Source: Tranzscheliella williamsii
Lineage: Eukaryota; Basidiomycota; Ustilaginomycetes; Ustilaginales; Ustilaginaceae
Direction: 5' to 3'
DNA: 64,000 nucleotides
NCBI GenBank assembly: GCA_023212725.1
Contig: JALBYF010000022.1
Location: 124,001-188,000, forward strand
Shown one piece after another: positions 29,298 through 38,264 of the stretch. Within the stretch, counting starts at the first letter, position 1, and every line of letters begins with the position of its first letter. Under the pieces are notes generated by a model. It searched no databases and was not told the DNA's origin. It saw nothing but the letters and a program-made list of their open reading frames with translations. The position numbers and the translations under genes are program-made.

Positions 29298-31121
29298 ATG
29301 GTTCCAACAGCTGTTCAGGCGCCGAATGGCAGCGCCGACCGTGGCTCGCCTGGGTCACCGTCCGCTTCGGGGAGCAAGCAGGACGCGCAGCGGCTTGGAC
29401 GTTCTCCGTCTCTGTCCTCCGACTTGTCGGCCTCCGGCGAGATGAGAGGATCGATGGGGGAGGAGGCGGGCGAGGGCGAGGGCCGCTCGCGCGCTCGTAC
29501 CGCGGAAGCTTCTAGCTCGAAGCGCACGCTGGAGGAGGAGGAGGACGCGGAGGCCGCGCGCCTCTTCCCGGGGCTCAAGCATCCGAAGCCGTACAAGAAG
29601 CGCGTCTGGGCGCCATCCAAGCATTTGAGCGAGGCTGCAGCGCCGCCGCAGCCGGACCCCAAGACAGTCCAGGAGATGGCAGCGCAGCAGGCCGCTACGC
29701 TGCTGGGCTACGAGGGGCGGCGGATCAAAAAGTTCATGCAGAGACGCACCGTCGACTACTGGGCCGCCGTGCCTGCCTGCCGCTACCGCAAGCTGTGCCG
29801 CTCAACGGCGCGCTCGCCCGAGGAGGGCTTCCAGGCAGGCGTATACCCGTCCGTCCACCAGATCGTCGACCTGCTCCTCCCGACCGCGTACGCAAACCCG
29901 GCAACCAGCATCACACCCCAGCTGGTACACACCAGCACCAACAAAATCCGCTGCCCCGTAAACGTGGTCAAGTGGATGCCCGACGGGCGGCGCCTGCTGA
30001 CCGGCTCGACCTCGGGCGAGTTCACACTCTGGAATGGCCTCACCTTCAACTTTGAGACCATCATGCAGGCGCACGACTCGGCAGTGCGCTGCATGGCCTG
30101 GTCCAAGTCGGGAACCTACCTGCTGTCGGCCGACCAGAACGGGACGATCAAGTACTTCCAGAGCAACCTCAACACGCTCCAGGCGTTCAACGGCCACAGC
30201 GACAGCGCACGCGGGCTGGCGTTTGCGCCGGACGACTCCAAGTTTGCCTCGGGCGGCGACGATTCGAAGCTCAAGATCTGGGATTTTGACTCGGCCAAGC
30301 AGACGCGCGAGCTGACGGGCCACGGCTGGGACGTCAAGTGCGTCGACTGGCATTCGACCAAGGGGCTTCTGGTGAGCGGGAGCAAGGACAACCTTGTCAA
30401 GTTCTGGGACCCGCGGGTGGCGCCGGGCGGAGTTTGTCTGGCGACGTTCCACGGGCACAAGAACACGGTGCAGGCGTGCAAGTTCAGCCCGGACGGCCAG
30501 CTGGTGGCGAGCGCGAGCCGCGATCAGACGGTCAAGGTGTACGACCTGCGCGCCATGGGCGAGGTGGCGACGCTCAAGGCGCATGCCAAGGAGGTCTGCA
30601 GCGTTGATTTCCACCCGCTCCATCACAGTCTTCTGGTCAGCGGGGGGAGTGAGGGGTCGATGCTCTTCTGGGACCTTTCCGGCAGCCTGGGTGCGTCGGA
30701 GGCCGAGGGGCGCGCGCCGCCCGATGCGCTCCTCCACCGCATGGACACGGCGCACGAGAGCAACGTTTGGAGCCTCGCATGGCATCCGCTCGGCCACCTC
30801 CTCTGCTCGGGCGGCAACGACCACATGACCCGCTTCTGGAGCCGCGCACGCCCCGACGCCCCCCTCGCCGGCCAGCCACCGCCCACGTCCGCCCCCGTTA
30901 AACACTGGTTCGCAGACCTGGCCGCCGACGACGCTTTCATCCCCGGCCTCGGCAACACTGCCCTCGCCCCCCACCCCGCCCCTGCCCCCGCCCACACTCC
31001 GCTTGCCGCCGACGATGCCATTCCCGGCCTCAGCTTTGCGGCTCCCCGCAGCGCCCCTCCCGCTGCCCAGCCTGGCTGGGGTCCCGCGCGGCCCGGGGGC
31101 GCCTATGGCGCATTCTACTAG
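29298..31121 (+). CDS. PFS2: Polyadenylation factor subunit 2 (WDR33 family)
   Basis: Pfs2 is the WD40 scaffold of the cleavage and polyadenylation factor and, as WDR33 in animals, takes part in AAUAAA recognition. The 607-residue protein has a Ser/Glu-rich N-terminus, then the conserved block RRIKKFMQRRTVDYWAAVPA, and about seven WD40 repeats between residues 190 and 520, for example LLTGSTSGEFTLWNGLTFNF, FASGGDDSKLKIWDFDSAKQ, LVSGSKDNLVKFWDPR and LLCSGGNDHMTRFW. The C-terminal 80 residues are Pro/Ala-rich. The ATG at 29298 (MVPTAVQAPNGS) is the first in the open frame. The 3' end lies 97 bases from that of the convergent CAF-1 gene. Codons shift from G-ending to C-ending near 30735. Confidence 0.95.
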   Translation: MVPTAVQAPNGSADRGSPGSPSASGSKQDAQRLGRSPSLSSDLSASGEMRGSMGEEAGEGEGRSRARTAEASSSKRTLEEEEDAEAARLFPGLKHPKPYKKRVWAPSKHLSEAAAPPQPDPKTVQEMAAQQAATLLGYEGRRIKKFMQRRTVDYWAAVPACRYRKLCRSTARSPEEGFQAGVYPSVHQIVDLLLPTAYANPATSITPQLVHTSTNKIRCPVNVVKWMPDGRRLLTGSTSGEFTLWNGLTFNFETIMQAHDSAVRCMAWSKSGTYLLSADQNGTIKYFQSNLNTLQAFNGHSDSARGLAFAPDDSKFASGGDDSKLKIWDFDSAKQTRELTGHGWDVKCVDWHSTKGLLVSGSKDNLVKFWDPRVAPGGVCLATFHGHKNTVQACKFSPDGQLVASASRDQTVKVYDLRAMGEVATLKAHAKEVCSVDFHPLHHSLLVSGGSEGSMLFWDLSGSLGASEAEGRAPPDALLHRMDTAHESNVWSLAWHPLGHLLCSGGNDHMTRFWSRARPDAPLAGQPPPTSAPVKHWFADLAADDAFIPGLGNTALAPHPAPAPAHTPLAADDAIPGLSFAAPRSAPPAAQPGWGPARPGGAYGAFY

Positions 31122-31218
31122 TTGGCGAACATGTCTGTCTCTGTTGTGGTGCAAGTCGGGTGGGAATGGTGCTATGGTGTGTGAGTGAGTGCAGCGAGAA
31201 GGTACATGTGTGGGCGGG

Positions 31219-33918
31219 CTACGGGCGCCGCGGCAGGAGGGCGCGGTAGGCAGGCTTGACGGACCAGGGCGCGCGCGGGCGCTTGGGCCGCGCGGCACAG
31301 GCGGCGATGCGCTCGCGGATCGCATTCTTGGACGCCGGCATGCCGCGCCCGTCGAGCAGCTCCTTGACCTCGTCCACCAGCCCGGCGCGCGTCTTGGTCG
31401 ACCCCTCCACCGCTCCCAGCACCTGCGCCAGCACGTCGTCGCGCATGGCGTGCTTAAACACCGTCCCCTCCTCCCCCCCTTCCGCCCCCGCCACGCCAGT
31501 GGGGGCAGTGGCGGGGTCGGTATTTGTGTCGCTCGGCGCGGCAGCGGGCGTGCATGGTTCCGTTGTGCTGAAGCTGAACGGGTCGACCCCCAGCGGCGTG
31601 TCGTTGAGCAGCTCGATGCGGTAGCCGGCAAAGTGGTCGTGCGCGCAGCGGCCCAGCTCGGCCTCCCAGTGCGGGCCGGTGGCAAAGGCGACCAGCTTGG
31701 CCTCGAATCGCCGGCCGAGCAGCTTGACCCGGCGCGGCTTCTTGGCGGCGGGCGCGGCGGCGGCGGCTGGGACCGGCTCGCCGCGCGCATCGACCTCGAC
31801 AATGTCGCTGCGGCTGTCAGCGTCGGGGTCGGGGTCGGCGGCGTCGTCGTCGACCTCGAGGTCGTCGACCAGCCAGTCGTCCATCGAGTCGGCGTCCGAG
31901 TCGGCGAGGCTTTCCTCGCGCTCTTCGTCGCGCTCCTCCTGGACATCCTCGCCCTCGACCTGGCCGAGCGCTTCCCACTCGGCGTCCGAGTCGTATGAGT
32001 AGTCCAGCGAGACCGGGTCCTGCCCCAACGGACAGCGCGGGCCGATGAGCCGCGTCGACTTGGTCCACGTCCCGTACCATCCGGGCCGCCGGCCGCTCTC
32101 GAACTGGAGCAGCTTCAGTTGCACTTTGCGCCGGTCCTGCAGCAGCTCGAGTGCGCGCCGCGCCTGCTCGTGCGCGTCGCCGCCCAGCACGTCCGACTCC
32201 GCCACCACCCGCTTGATCTCGCGTATCGAAACCGCAGGCTCCACCCCCCGCCGCCGCCGCCCCACCGCCGGCACCCGCAGCCCCGCCGCCCGCGCCTGGT
32301 ACTCGCTCAGCATCGCCTCCCGCGACAGCGCCGCTCCCCCCACCACCACCTCATCCACAGCCCGCGCAAATCGGTTGATCGGCGCAAGATCCTTGTACTG
32401 GCATGGCAGAAACGTCTTGTCGAAATCCGACACCTCCGCGGCCGCGCGCCGTGCCGCACCGGCAACCGCACCCCCCGCCACCCCCGCCCCGGACACGCTG
32501 GGACTGTTCGGAGTCGCAGCCGCTTTCTTGACAAATGAGGTGAAGAAGTTGACCTGTCGCTTTTTCTGCTCCTCGACCTTTTTCTGCTCCGCCTCTTTGG
32601 CCTCCTTGGCCTTCTGCCGTTCCAGCTCCTTGGCTTCGCGCTCCAGCCTCTTGGCCTCCCGCGCCTGCAACCGCTCCGCTTTCGCCGCCTCCCGCTCTTC
32701 CTTCTCCTTTTGCTTTTCGGGAGACAATTCTATCGGCTCCTTCGCTTTGCGCTTCTCGGCAGGTGAGGAGGAGGACGAGGAGGGTCCAGCGGCGGCGTCC
32801 TTACACCTAGGTGTGGTGGCAGAGGAAGGCGCCCTCCGAGAACGCGAGGCAGTTGGGGTGGAGGGCCCGGACGGTGGGTGGGTAGCTTGCTCGGAATCGG
32901 CTTCCGAGCCGTCTGCGTCCTCGTCAATCTCAATCGGCTGTGACGCGGTCGCGCCCGAGGTTCTCATTGCTTCCGTTGCTGATGCCGTGGTGGAGGGAGC
33001 CGGGAGGAGTTCTTGAGTAACGGTCGCGGAAATCTTGCTCTTCGAGTTCTTCTTCAAGAGCGCCTCACGTTCGTCTTCCGTTAGACGGGCGAAGAGCTGC
33101 ACTGCCTGCGCTTTTGCTTCGCGGCGCTCTTGGCGCCTCGCCTTTACCTTGTCCAGGCTTTCTTTGGGGATGTGGTTGTCGTCCCTGACTTCCCATCGCC
33201 AGAGCTGGAGACCCGGAGGAATGACGATCGCTTCAGCGCTGGTAGAGGCGTCTGCGGCCAACGCAGCAGCGTCAATGCCGTAGTTTGTTCTCTCCGCTAC
33301 GGCTACGATGGCAGTCTGGACAGTGGAGAGGGTCAGCTTGTTCTTGTTGGACGGGAGCGACGCGGCAGAGGTTTCGCTATCGCTAGAGCCAAGGTCGGCC
33401 TCGGGCATGAGCGCACTGCGGATGATTTTGGCAAGCTCGATGAGTGACTTGTCACTCTCTTGAGCCAGCTTGGCGATGACGTGGAGCTGATCGGCCGGGA
33501 TCTGTTCGAGCTTGTCCAGTGGGCCGAGGAAAATCTGGAAGTCGATGGTCGCCTTCATCACTGGCGTTGTTTTCGCCCAATCGAGGCTCTTCTGCTTCAA
33601 GACCAGCTTGCCATTTCTCAGCTCTACGAGCGACGCTGGACTCGTCCTGCCCTTCTTGGCGGGCGGGCCCGCTGCCAGCTTCTTGGACCCGTCGCCATTC
33701 ACCTTGCTGCTGCTTTCGCCAGTGTTGGCTTTCGGAACGATGGCGCGGTTTTCGGCGTCGCTGGAGGCGGCGGACTGGCGCGTCTGGCCATGCGAGGCCG
33801 AGCTTTTGCGCTTGAGACTGTGGACAACCATGCTGCGGTCGACGTTGATGTCCGAATCCGAGAGCATCGCCTCGAAGCTAGAAGGAGTCGGTGATGGCGG
33901 TGGAGCCAGCACGCTCAT
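31219..33918 (-). CDS. RLF2: Chromatin assembly factor 1 large subunit (p150/Cac1)
   Basis: CAF-1 deposits histones H3-H4 on newly replicated DNA, brought there by PCNA. The 899-residue protein has a disordered N-terminus, a Lys/Glu/Arg-rich helical KER region at about residues 386-453 (KEREAKE-type repeats), and then RQVNFFTSFVKKAAAT, which looks like the PCNA-binding or FF segment. VSDFDKTFLPCQYKDLAPIN follows. The conserved core is KLLQFESGRRPGWYGTWTK, then CPLGQDPVSLDYSYDSDAEW, leading into an acidic ED region and a C-terminal winged-helix-like segment (EVKELLDGRGMPASKNAIRE). The start MSVLAPPPSPTPSSFEAML at 33918 is the first ATG in the open frame. Single exon. It shares a divergent promoter with RFC2. 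Confidence 0.92.
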   Translation of the reverse strand: MSVLAPPPSPTPSSFEAMLSDSDINVDRSMVVHSLKRKSSASHGQTRQSAASSDAENRAIVPKANTGESSSKVNGDGSKKLAAGPPAKKGRTSPASLVELRNGKLVLKQKSLDWAKTTPVMKATIDFQIFLGPLDKLEQIPADQLHVIAKLAQESDKSLIELAKIIRSALMPEADLGSSDSETSAASLPSNKNKLTLSTVQTAIVAVAERTNYGIDAAALAADASTSAEAIVIPPGLQLWRWEVRDDNHIPKESLDKVKARRQERREAKAQAVQLFARLTEDEREALLKKNSKSKISATVTQELLPAPSTTASATEAMRTSGATASQPIEIDEDADGSEADSEQATHPPSGPSTPTASRSRRAPSSATTPRCKDAAAGPSSSSSSPAEKRKAKEPIELSPEKQKEKEEREAAKAERLQAREAKRLEREAKELERQKAKEAKEAEQKKVEEQKKRQVNFFTSFVKKAAATPNSPSVSGAGVAGGAVAGAARRAAAEVSDFDKTFLPCQYKDLAPINRFARAVDEVVVGGAALSREAMLSEYQARAAGLRVPAVGRRRRGVEPAVSIREIKRVVAESDVLGGDAHEQARRALELLQDRRKVQLKLLQFESGRRPGWYGTWTKSTRLIGPRCPLGQDPVSLDYSYDSDAEWEALGQVEGEDVQEERDEEREESLADSDADSMDDWLVDDLEVDDDAADPDPDADSRSDIVEVDARGEPVPAAAAAPAAKKPRRVKLLGRRFEAKLVAFATGPHWEAELGRCAHDHFAGYRIELLNDTPLGVDPFSFSTTEPCTPAAAPSDTNTDPATAPTGVAGAEGGEEGTVFKHAMRDDVLAQVLGAVEGSTKTRAGLVDEVKELLDGRGMPASKNAIRERIAACAARPKRPRAPWSVKPAYRALLPRRP

Positions 33919-33950
33919 CACTGTACAGGAGCGCAAAGAACAAGGCAGAT

Positions 33951-33957
33951 TCGCGTC
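33951..33957 (-). promoter_or_regulatory. MCB-like motif near the CAF-1 start
   Basis: The minus strand reads GACGCGA 33-39 bases upstream of the CAF-1 ATG. ACGCG is the core of the MluI cell-cycle box bound by MBF-type factors that drive S-phase genes in fungi. Binding is inferred from the motif only. Confidence 0.4.
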
Positions 33958-34111
33958 GCGGTCGGCTGCAGAGAGAAACGGACCGGGCGTCGGATGCTGG
34001 TGATGTGGGTCGGCAACACTTGCCTTATAAACTGTACATGTGAAGCGAGCGAGCAATAATCAATGCAAACGGGTAGTCGATGTGGCGATGGGGATGCTGT
34101 CCAAGATGACA

Positions 34112-34135
34112 ATGAGGATGAGGATGAGGATGAGG
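34112..34135 (+). repeat. (ATGAGG)4 hexanucleotide repeat
   Basis: Four perfect ATGAGG units lie about 190 bases upstream of the CAF-1 start, followed by an imperfect copy. It introduces several ATG triplets in the RFC2-sense direction. Confidence 0.85.
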
Positions 34136-34617
34136 ATGGGAAGGCAACGAGGTTGGATTCGATGCGCAGCAGCTCCTTCTCTCAATCACAATTCCAGTGT
34201 ATAGCGCAGATTAGCCTTTCCTATCGACGAGTAGCGCCGAGAAGCGCACGATTCTGTGATTCGGCGTTCGTGATCAGATTCGCGACACGACTCACACCCT
34301 CTCAGCTGTCACTCCTTCCTCCGCACGAGTGTGCCGCGTTCTGGACGTGTTAATTGCAATTCAGCTTTGCGCGTTGGCCGTGGCGTGTCGTGTCGACATC
34401 CATGATCAGCCCAACGACAGTCATAACTCTTCTCGCCTGCTAGCTCCACGACAGCCTCTGTCACAACCGGAGCCCATGTCCCTCTCGGCCACGAATCAGC
34501 CCAAGTCTTCGAAGTCGTCAAGCAGAGTCGCAGGGAAGCTGAAGAAGAGCCCACCCTCTCACACTGTTCAGTGTCATTCTAGCCCGAGGGTGCAGAGGGT
34601 GGACTCTGTTGAAATTT

Positions 34618-34628
34618 ACGCGACGCGC
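34618..34628 (+). promoter_or_regulatory. Double MCB-like motif near the RFC2 start
   Basis: The sequence ACGCGACGCGC contains two overlapping ACGCG cores and ends 10 bases before the upstream candidate ATG of RFC2 at 34638. The same core appears near the divergent CAF-1 start. Function is inferred. Confidence 0.4.
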
Positions 34629-34637
34629 TTCTCTTCT

Positions 34638-36222
34638 ATGAGCTCCACAAAGCCTCTTCCCACCATTCGCGCGAGAGAGTGTGCGAGACGTGTATGCATC
34701 TTCCAGCCTCTTGTCCGCCGCTTATTCGCCGCTTGTCCACTGGCGTCTACCTCTACTTCCCAACGTCCTGTCGCTCATCAGATACGGCTGATCAGGTGGC
34801 GGAGATGTTCTTGCAACAGGCGACCAAGGCGCACAATGCGAGCCAAGCAGCACAGAAAGAGAAGCTAGCCAAGGAGAGGGCGGCCATGCGGCCGTGGGTG
34901 GAAAAGTAGTAAGTGCACGGCGGCATAGAATGCCAGTATGCTCGTCGGCATAGAATGACAGTATGCTAAAATTGCACCCACTCCTGTTTATGCGGCTAGT
35001 CGACCCAAGACGATTGATGATGTGGCGGCTCAAGAGCACACTGTGGCGGTTTTGAAAAAGACGCTCATGTCCAGCAATCTGCCCCACATGCTCTTCTACG
35101 GGCCTCCAGGGACCGGAAAGACATCCACAATCCTGGCCCTGGCCAGGCAGCTCTTCGGGTACGTCGTGCGGTTCCCTTTGTCTGGCTTCTTTCGCGACCT
35201 TCTCACGCTCTACCTTGCCTCCTCATGGCTCTCTCCAGGCCGGAACTGATGAAGACGCGAGTGCTGGAACTGAACGCCTCCGACGAGCGAGGTATCTCGG
35301 TGGTGCGCGAAAAGATCAAGAACTTTGCCAAGCTTGCCGTCACCAATGCCAAGGATGGATTCCCATGTCCTCCGTACAAGATTATCATCTTGGACGAAGC
35401 AGATAGCATGACGCAAGATGCGCAAAGTGCACTGCGTCGCATCATGGAGCAGTACTCGCGAATCACAAGATTCTGTCTCGTCTGCAACTACGTAACAAGG
35501 TGCGTATACCCTACATTGCCTGGCCAGGCCGCCGTAGCAAGAGCAAACGGCAGATGAGCTGACTTTGATTCACCTCCCACCGTCTGTGACGATGCCGCAG
35601 AATCATCGAGCCTCTCGCATCCCGTTGCAGCAAGTTCCGTTTCCGCTCGCTCGATACCGACTCCACCAAGGCACGGCTAGAGATGATCGCCAAGGCCGAG
35701 GCGGTGGAATTTCAAGGCGACTCTGTGCTCGACACACTGATCGCCACCTCGGACGGCGATTTGCGCCGTGCCATCACCTACCTGCAGTCTGCCTCCCGCC
35801 TGCACAGCATTACGGGCGATGCCAAATCCGCTATCACCCCTGAATCGATTGTAGAAATTGCCGGTGTAGTCCCCACGCCGGTGATTACCAATCTGGCCGC
35901 CGCCATCGGTATCGAGCCCCACAGCGAGGACGGCGATATCGAAATGACCGGCAAAAGCAACCACGACAGCTTCGACCGCATCCGCGACCAGGTAAGGACC
36001 ATCGCCAGGGAAGGATACTCCATCACACAGCTGCTGGTCCAGTTGCACGACTATCTCATCCACCATCCCACGCTGCTCGCCAAGATCAAGGCCAAGGCCG
36101 CCCTTTTGATGGCCGAGATGGACAAGTGCCTCACCGACGGAGCCGACGAAGAGCTCCAGTTGCTCAACCTCTGCCTCAAGGTGCACGACGTCGTCAAGAC
36201 CGACGGCAAGGCCTACGTCTAG
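34638..36222 (+). CDS. RFC2: Replication factor C small subunit (yeast Rfc2/human RFC4 type)
   Basis: This is an AAA+ subunit of the clamp loader that puts PCNA on DNA. Well-supported exons are 35000-35158, 35239-35499 and 35601-36222, preceded by one ending at 34908; the introns are 34909-34999, 35159-35238 and 35500-35600. They encode [20 protein letters not shown], Walker A ([13 protein letters not shown]), [17 protein letters not shown], Walker B ([10 protein letters not shown]), [20 protein letters not shown] and the sensor region. From the ATG at 34805 ([13 protein letters not shown]) the protein is 381 residues, near the family norm. A further 5' exon from the ATG at 34638 ([14 protein letters not shown]) is likely, joined by an intron between about 34681 and 34795; two in-frame splice choices exist, so the N-terminus is uncertain. 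Confidence 0.9.
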
Positions 36223-36552
36223 CCTGCCTCGCCGGCTACGCCCCTGCGTGCATCATCCTGCACTGCACTGTACTTTTAGCCATACCTGTCGCCAACACCA
36301 CATCCAACCTATATGGACAGAAGCCCCAACTCCCATGGGGAGTCATACAGTGTGAGTGCGAGTGAGAGTCACAGTGCGGGTACTACCCTGCGTCGGTGAT
36401 TTTGCAAGTTCGACCGGGTTGTTAGGTTGCACAGCTTCCTTTTGTTAGGCGGGGCGAGTCATGGTCTTCGAATTGGAAGCTTTGCTACCACATCGAGCTT
36501 TCCATTTCGCTGCAGCTCAGCAAACTTTCGCTGCCACATCGAACTGCTAACG
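36223..36552. other. Intergenic region between RFC2 and PRO1
   Basis: About 330 bases. A purine-alternating stretch of GAGTG/GAGAG type lies at about 36350-36375. Nothing else was recognised. Confidence 0.5.
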
Positions 36553-38088
36553 ATGGTCAGCTCAACTCCGACGGCTGGTATGGCGGCGACGGCCGGGCCT
36601 TCCAATTCAGTACCGTCATCTGCATTGGCATCAGCGGCGACGACGGCGGCGACAGCGTCGGGATCCAGCGCATCCAAGACGATCGTGATCAAGCTGGGCA
36701 CGTCCTCGATCCTGTCGGAAGAAACGCAGCATCCCAAGATCGCTATTCTGTCGTCGCTGGTGGAGACGTGCCACACGCTGCGCTCGCAGGGGCACAAGGT
36801 GGTGATTGTCTGCTCGGGGGCGATTGGGATGGGGCGGCTGCGGATGCAGATCAACGAGCGGCCCAAGTCGCTGGGGGAGCGGCAAGCGCTGGCAGCGCTG
36901 GGGCAGCTGCGCCTGATCGCGCTCTGGGACTCGCTCTTCGGCACGGTCGGGATCGATGTGGCGCAGGTGCTGCTGACACGCAACGACATCGCCGACCGGC
37001 CGCGCTACCAAAACGCGCGCACAACGCTCCATACGCTCATCTCGGCGCCGTTCAACGCGATCCCCATCGTCAATGAGAACGATACGGTCTCGGTCTCGGA
37101 GCTGCGCTTCGGCGACAATGACACGCTCTCCGCCATTACTGCTGGGCTGGTCGACGCGGACTATCTCTTCCTGTGCACCGATGTCGATGGGCTCTACACG
37201 GGCAATCCGCGCACCGACTCCAGCGCACGCCGGCTGGGGGTGGTGCCGGACGTGGCGGCGGCGCGCAAGGCGGTCTCGGTGGCGACGATGGGGTCGAGCT
37301 TCGGGACGGGGGGCATGCAGACCAAGCTGATCGCGGCCGAGCTGGCGACAGCGGCGGGCGTCGCGACAGTGATCCTGAATGGGGCGCATCCGGAGAATAT
37401 GATCCGGGTGGTGGAGCGCGGGCTGCCGGCGGTGCGCGGCGGTGCGGACGAGTCGCTGGCGTCGTCCGTCTCGTCGTTGGCCGACGAGGAGGTGGCGGTG
37501 TTGGGCAGCCCCGCGCTCGAGGAGCCGGCACATACGCTGTTTCTGCCAACGGCGAACCCGCTGCCGTCGCGCAAGTGGAGCATCCTCCATGCGCTCCACC
37601 CGGCGGGCGCGCTGGTCATCGACGAGGGCGCCTTCAACCGCATCGCCCGCGCCGACTCCGGCGGTCGTCTCCTCCCCGCCGGCGTCCTCGGCGTCGAGGG
37701 CAACTGGGAGCGCATGCAGGCCATCCGTCTCCTCGTCCGCCGCCGCGTCCCCGCCTCCGACCCCGCCAACCCCCTCCCCCACCCCGCCCTCCCCCGCAAC
37801 CTCGGCCAATACCTCCTCCGCACCCCCAACACCCCCGACTCCCCCGACACTTCCAACATCCCCTCACCAATATCCACCCCCACCACTACGCACACCCCTG
37901 CCGAGACCGCCGCCCCGGACTGGGAGTGGCAGCTGGTAGAGGTCGGCCGCGCTCTCGCCAACTACACGTCGATCGAGAGCGAGCGGATCAAAGGCCTCAA
38001 GAGCTCGCAGATCTCGTCCGTGCTCGGCTACGCCGACTCGGACTACCTCACAGACCAGGTTGCGCTGCATACCCTCACGCTGCCCTGA
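36553..38088 (+). CDS. PRO1: Glutamate 5-kinase
   Basis: This enzyme phosphorylates glutamate to gamma-glutamyl phosphate, the first and usually feedback-controlled step of proline synthesis in the cytosol. The protein is 511 residues. After a Ser/Ala-rich leader of about 40 residues, the amino-acid kinase domain shows KTIVIKLGTSSILSEETQHP, VVIVCSGAIGMGRLRM, NAIPIVNENDTVSVSELRFG, DNDTLSAITAGLVDADYLFL and TDVDGLYTGNPR. A C-terminal PUA domain starts near residue 335 (RKWSILHALHPAGALVIDEG) and ends QISSVLGYADSDYLTDQVAL. A Pro/Thr-rich insertion of about 60 residues interrupts it. As in yeast, there is no fused glutamyl-phosphate reductase. The ATG at 36553 is the first in the open frame. Single exon. 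Confidence 0.95.
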   Translation: MVSSTPTAGMAATAGPSNSVPSSALASAATTAATASGSSASKTIVIKLGTSSILSEETQHPKIAILSSLVETCHTLRSQGHKVVIVCSGAIGMGRLRMQINERPKSLGERQALAALGQLRLIALWDSLFGTVGIDVAQVLLTRNDIADRPRYQNARTTLHTLISAPFNAIPIVNENDTVSVSELRFGDNDTLSAITAGLVDADYLFLCTDVDGLYTGNPRTDSSARRLGVVPDVAAARKAVSVATMGSSFGTGGMQTKLIAAELATAAGVATVILNGAHPENMIRVVERGLPAVRGGADESLASSVSSLADEEVAVLGSPALEEPAHTLFLPTANPLPSRKWSILHALHPAGALVIDEGAFNRIARADSGGRLLPAGVLGVEGNWERMQAIRLLVRRRVPASDPANPLPHPALPRNLGQYLLRTPNTPDSPDTSNIPSPISTPTTTHTPAETAAPDWEWQLVEVGRALANYTSIESERIKGLKSSQISSVLGYADSDYLTDQVALHTLTLP

Positions 38089-38264
38089 GGCGGCACTTGT
38101 TCGAATAGACAAGCGCACTGCCGCGCCGCGCGGTGGCTCACCGGATCCCGACCGTGCATCCGGTGCGTACAGGCGGTGAAGCGAGCAAAGAGACGCTGCG
38201 TTGCGATGAGATCGGCAACACACTACAGGCGGACATGGCGGCGAAGGAGGGGCCCGGCAAGGCG

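Larger units (their letters stand above)
33919..34637. other. Divergent promoter between CAF-1 and RFC2
   Basis: About 720 bases with an ATGAGG hexamer repeat and GACGCG-type motifs near both start codons, listed separately. No gene was recognised inside. Confidence 0.6.

Noticed and set aside
29802..31946. 714-codon open frame on the minus strand across PFS2 and the CAF-1 3' end
   Set aside because: It is antisense to PFS2 and out of frame with CAF-1, has a repetitive Arg/Ser/Pro/Gly composition, and no recognisable domain. GC-rich codons create such long shadow frames.
36631..37809. 392-codon minus-strand frame
   Set aside because: Antisense shadow of PRO1, dominated by Arg, His and Gln from GC-rich complement codons.
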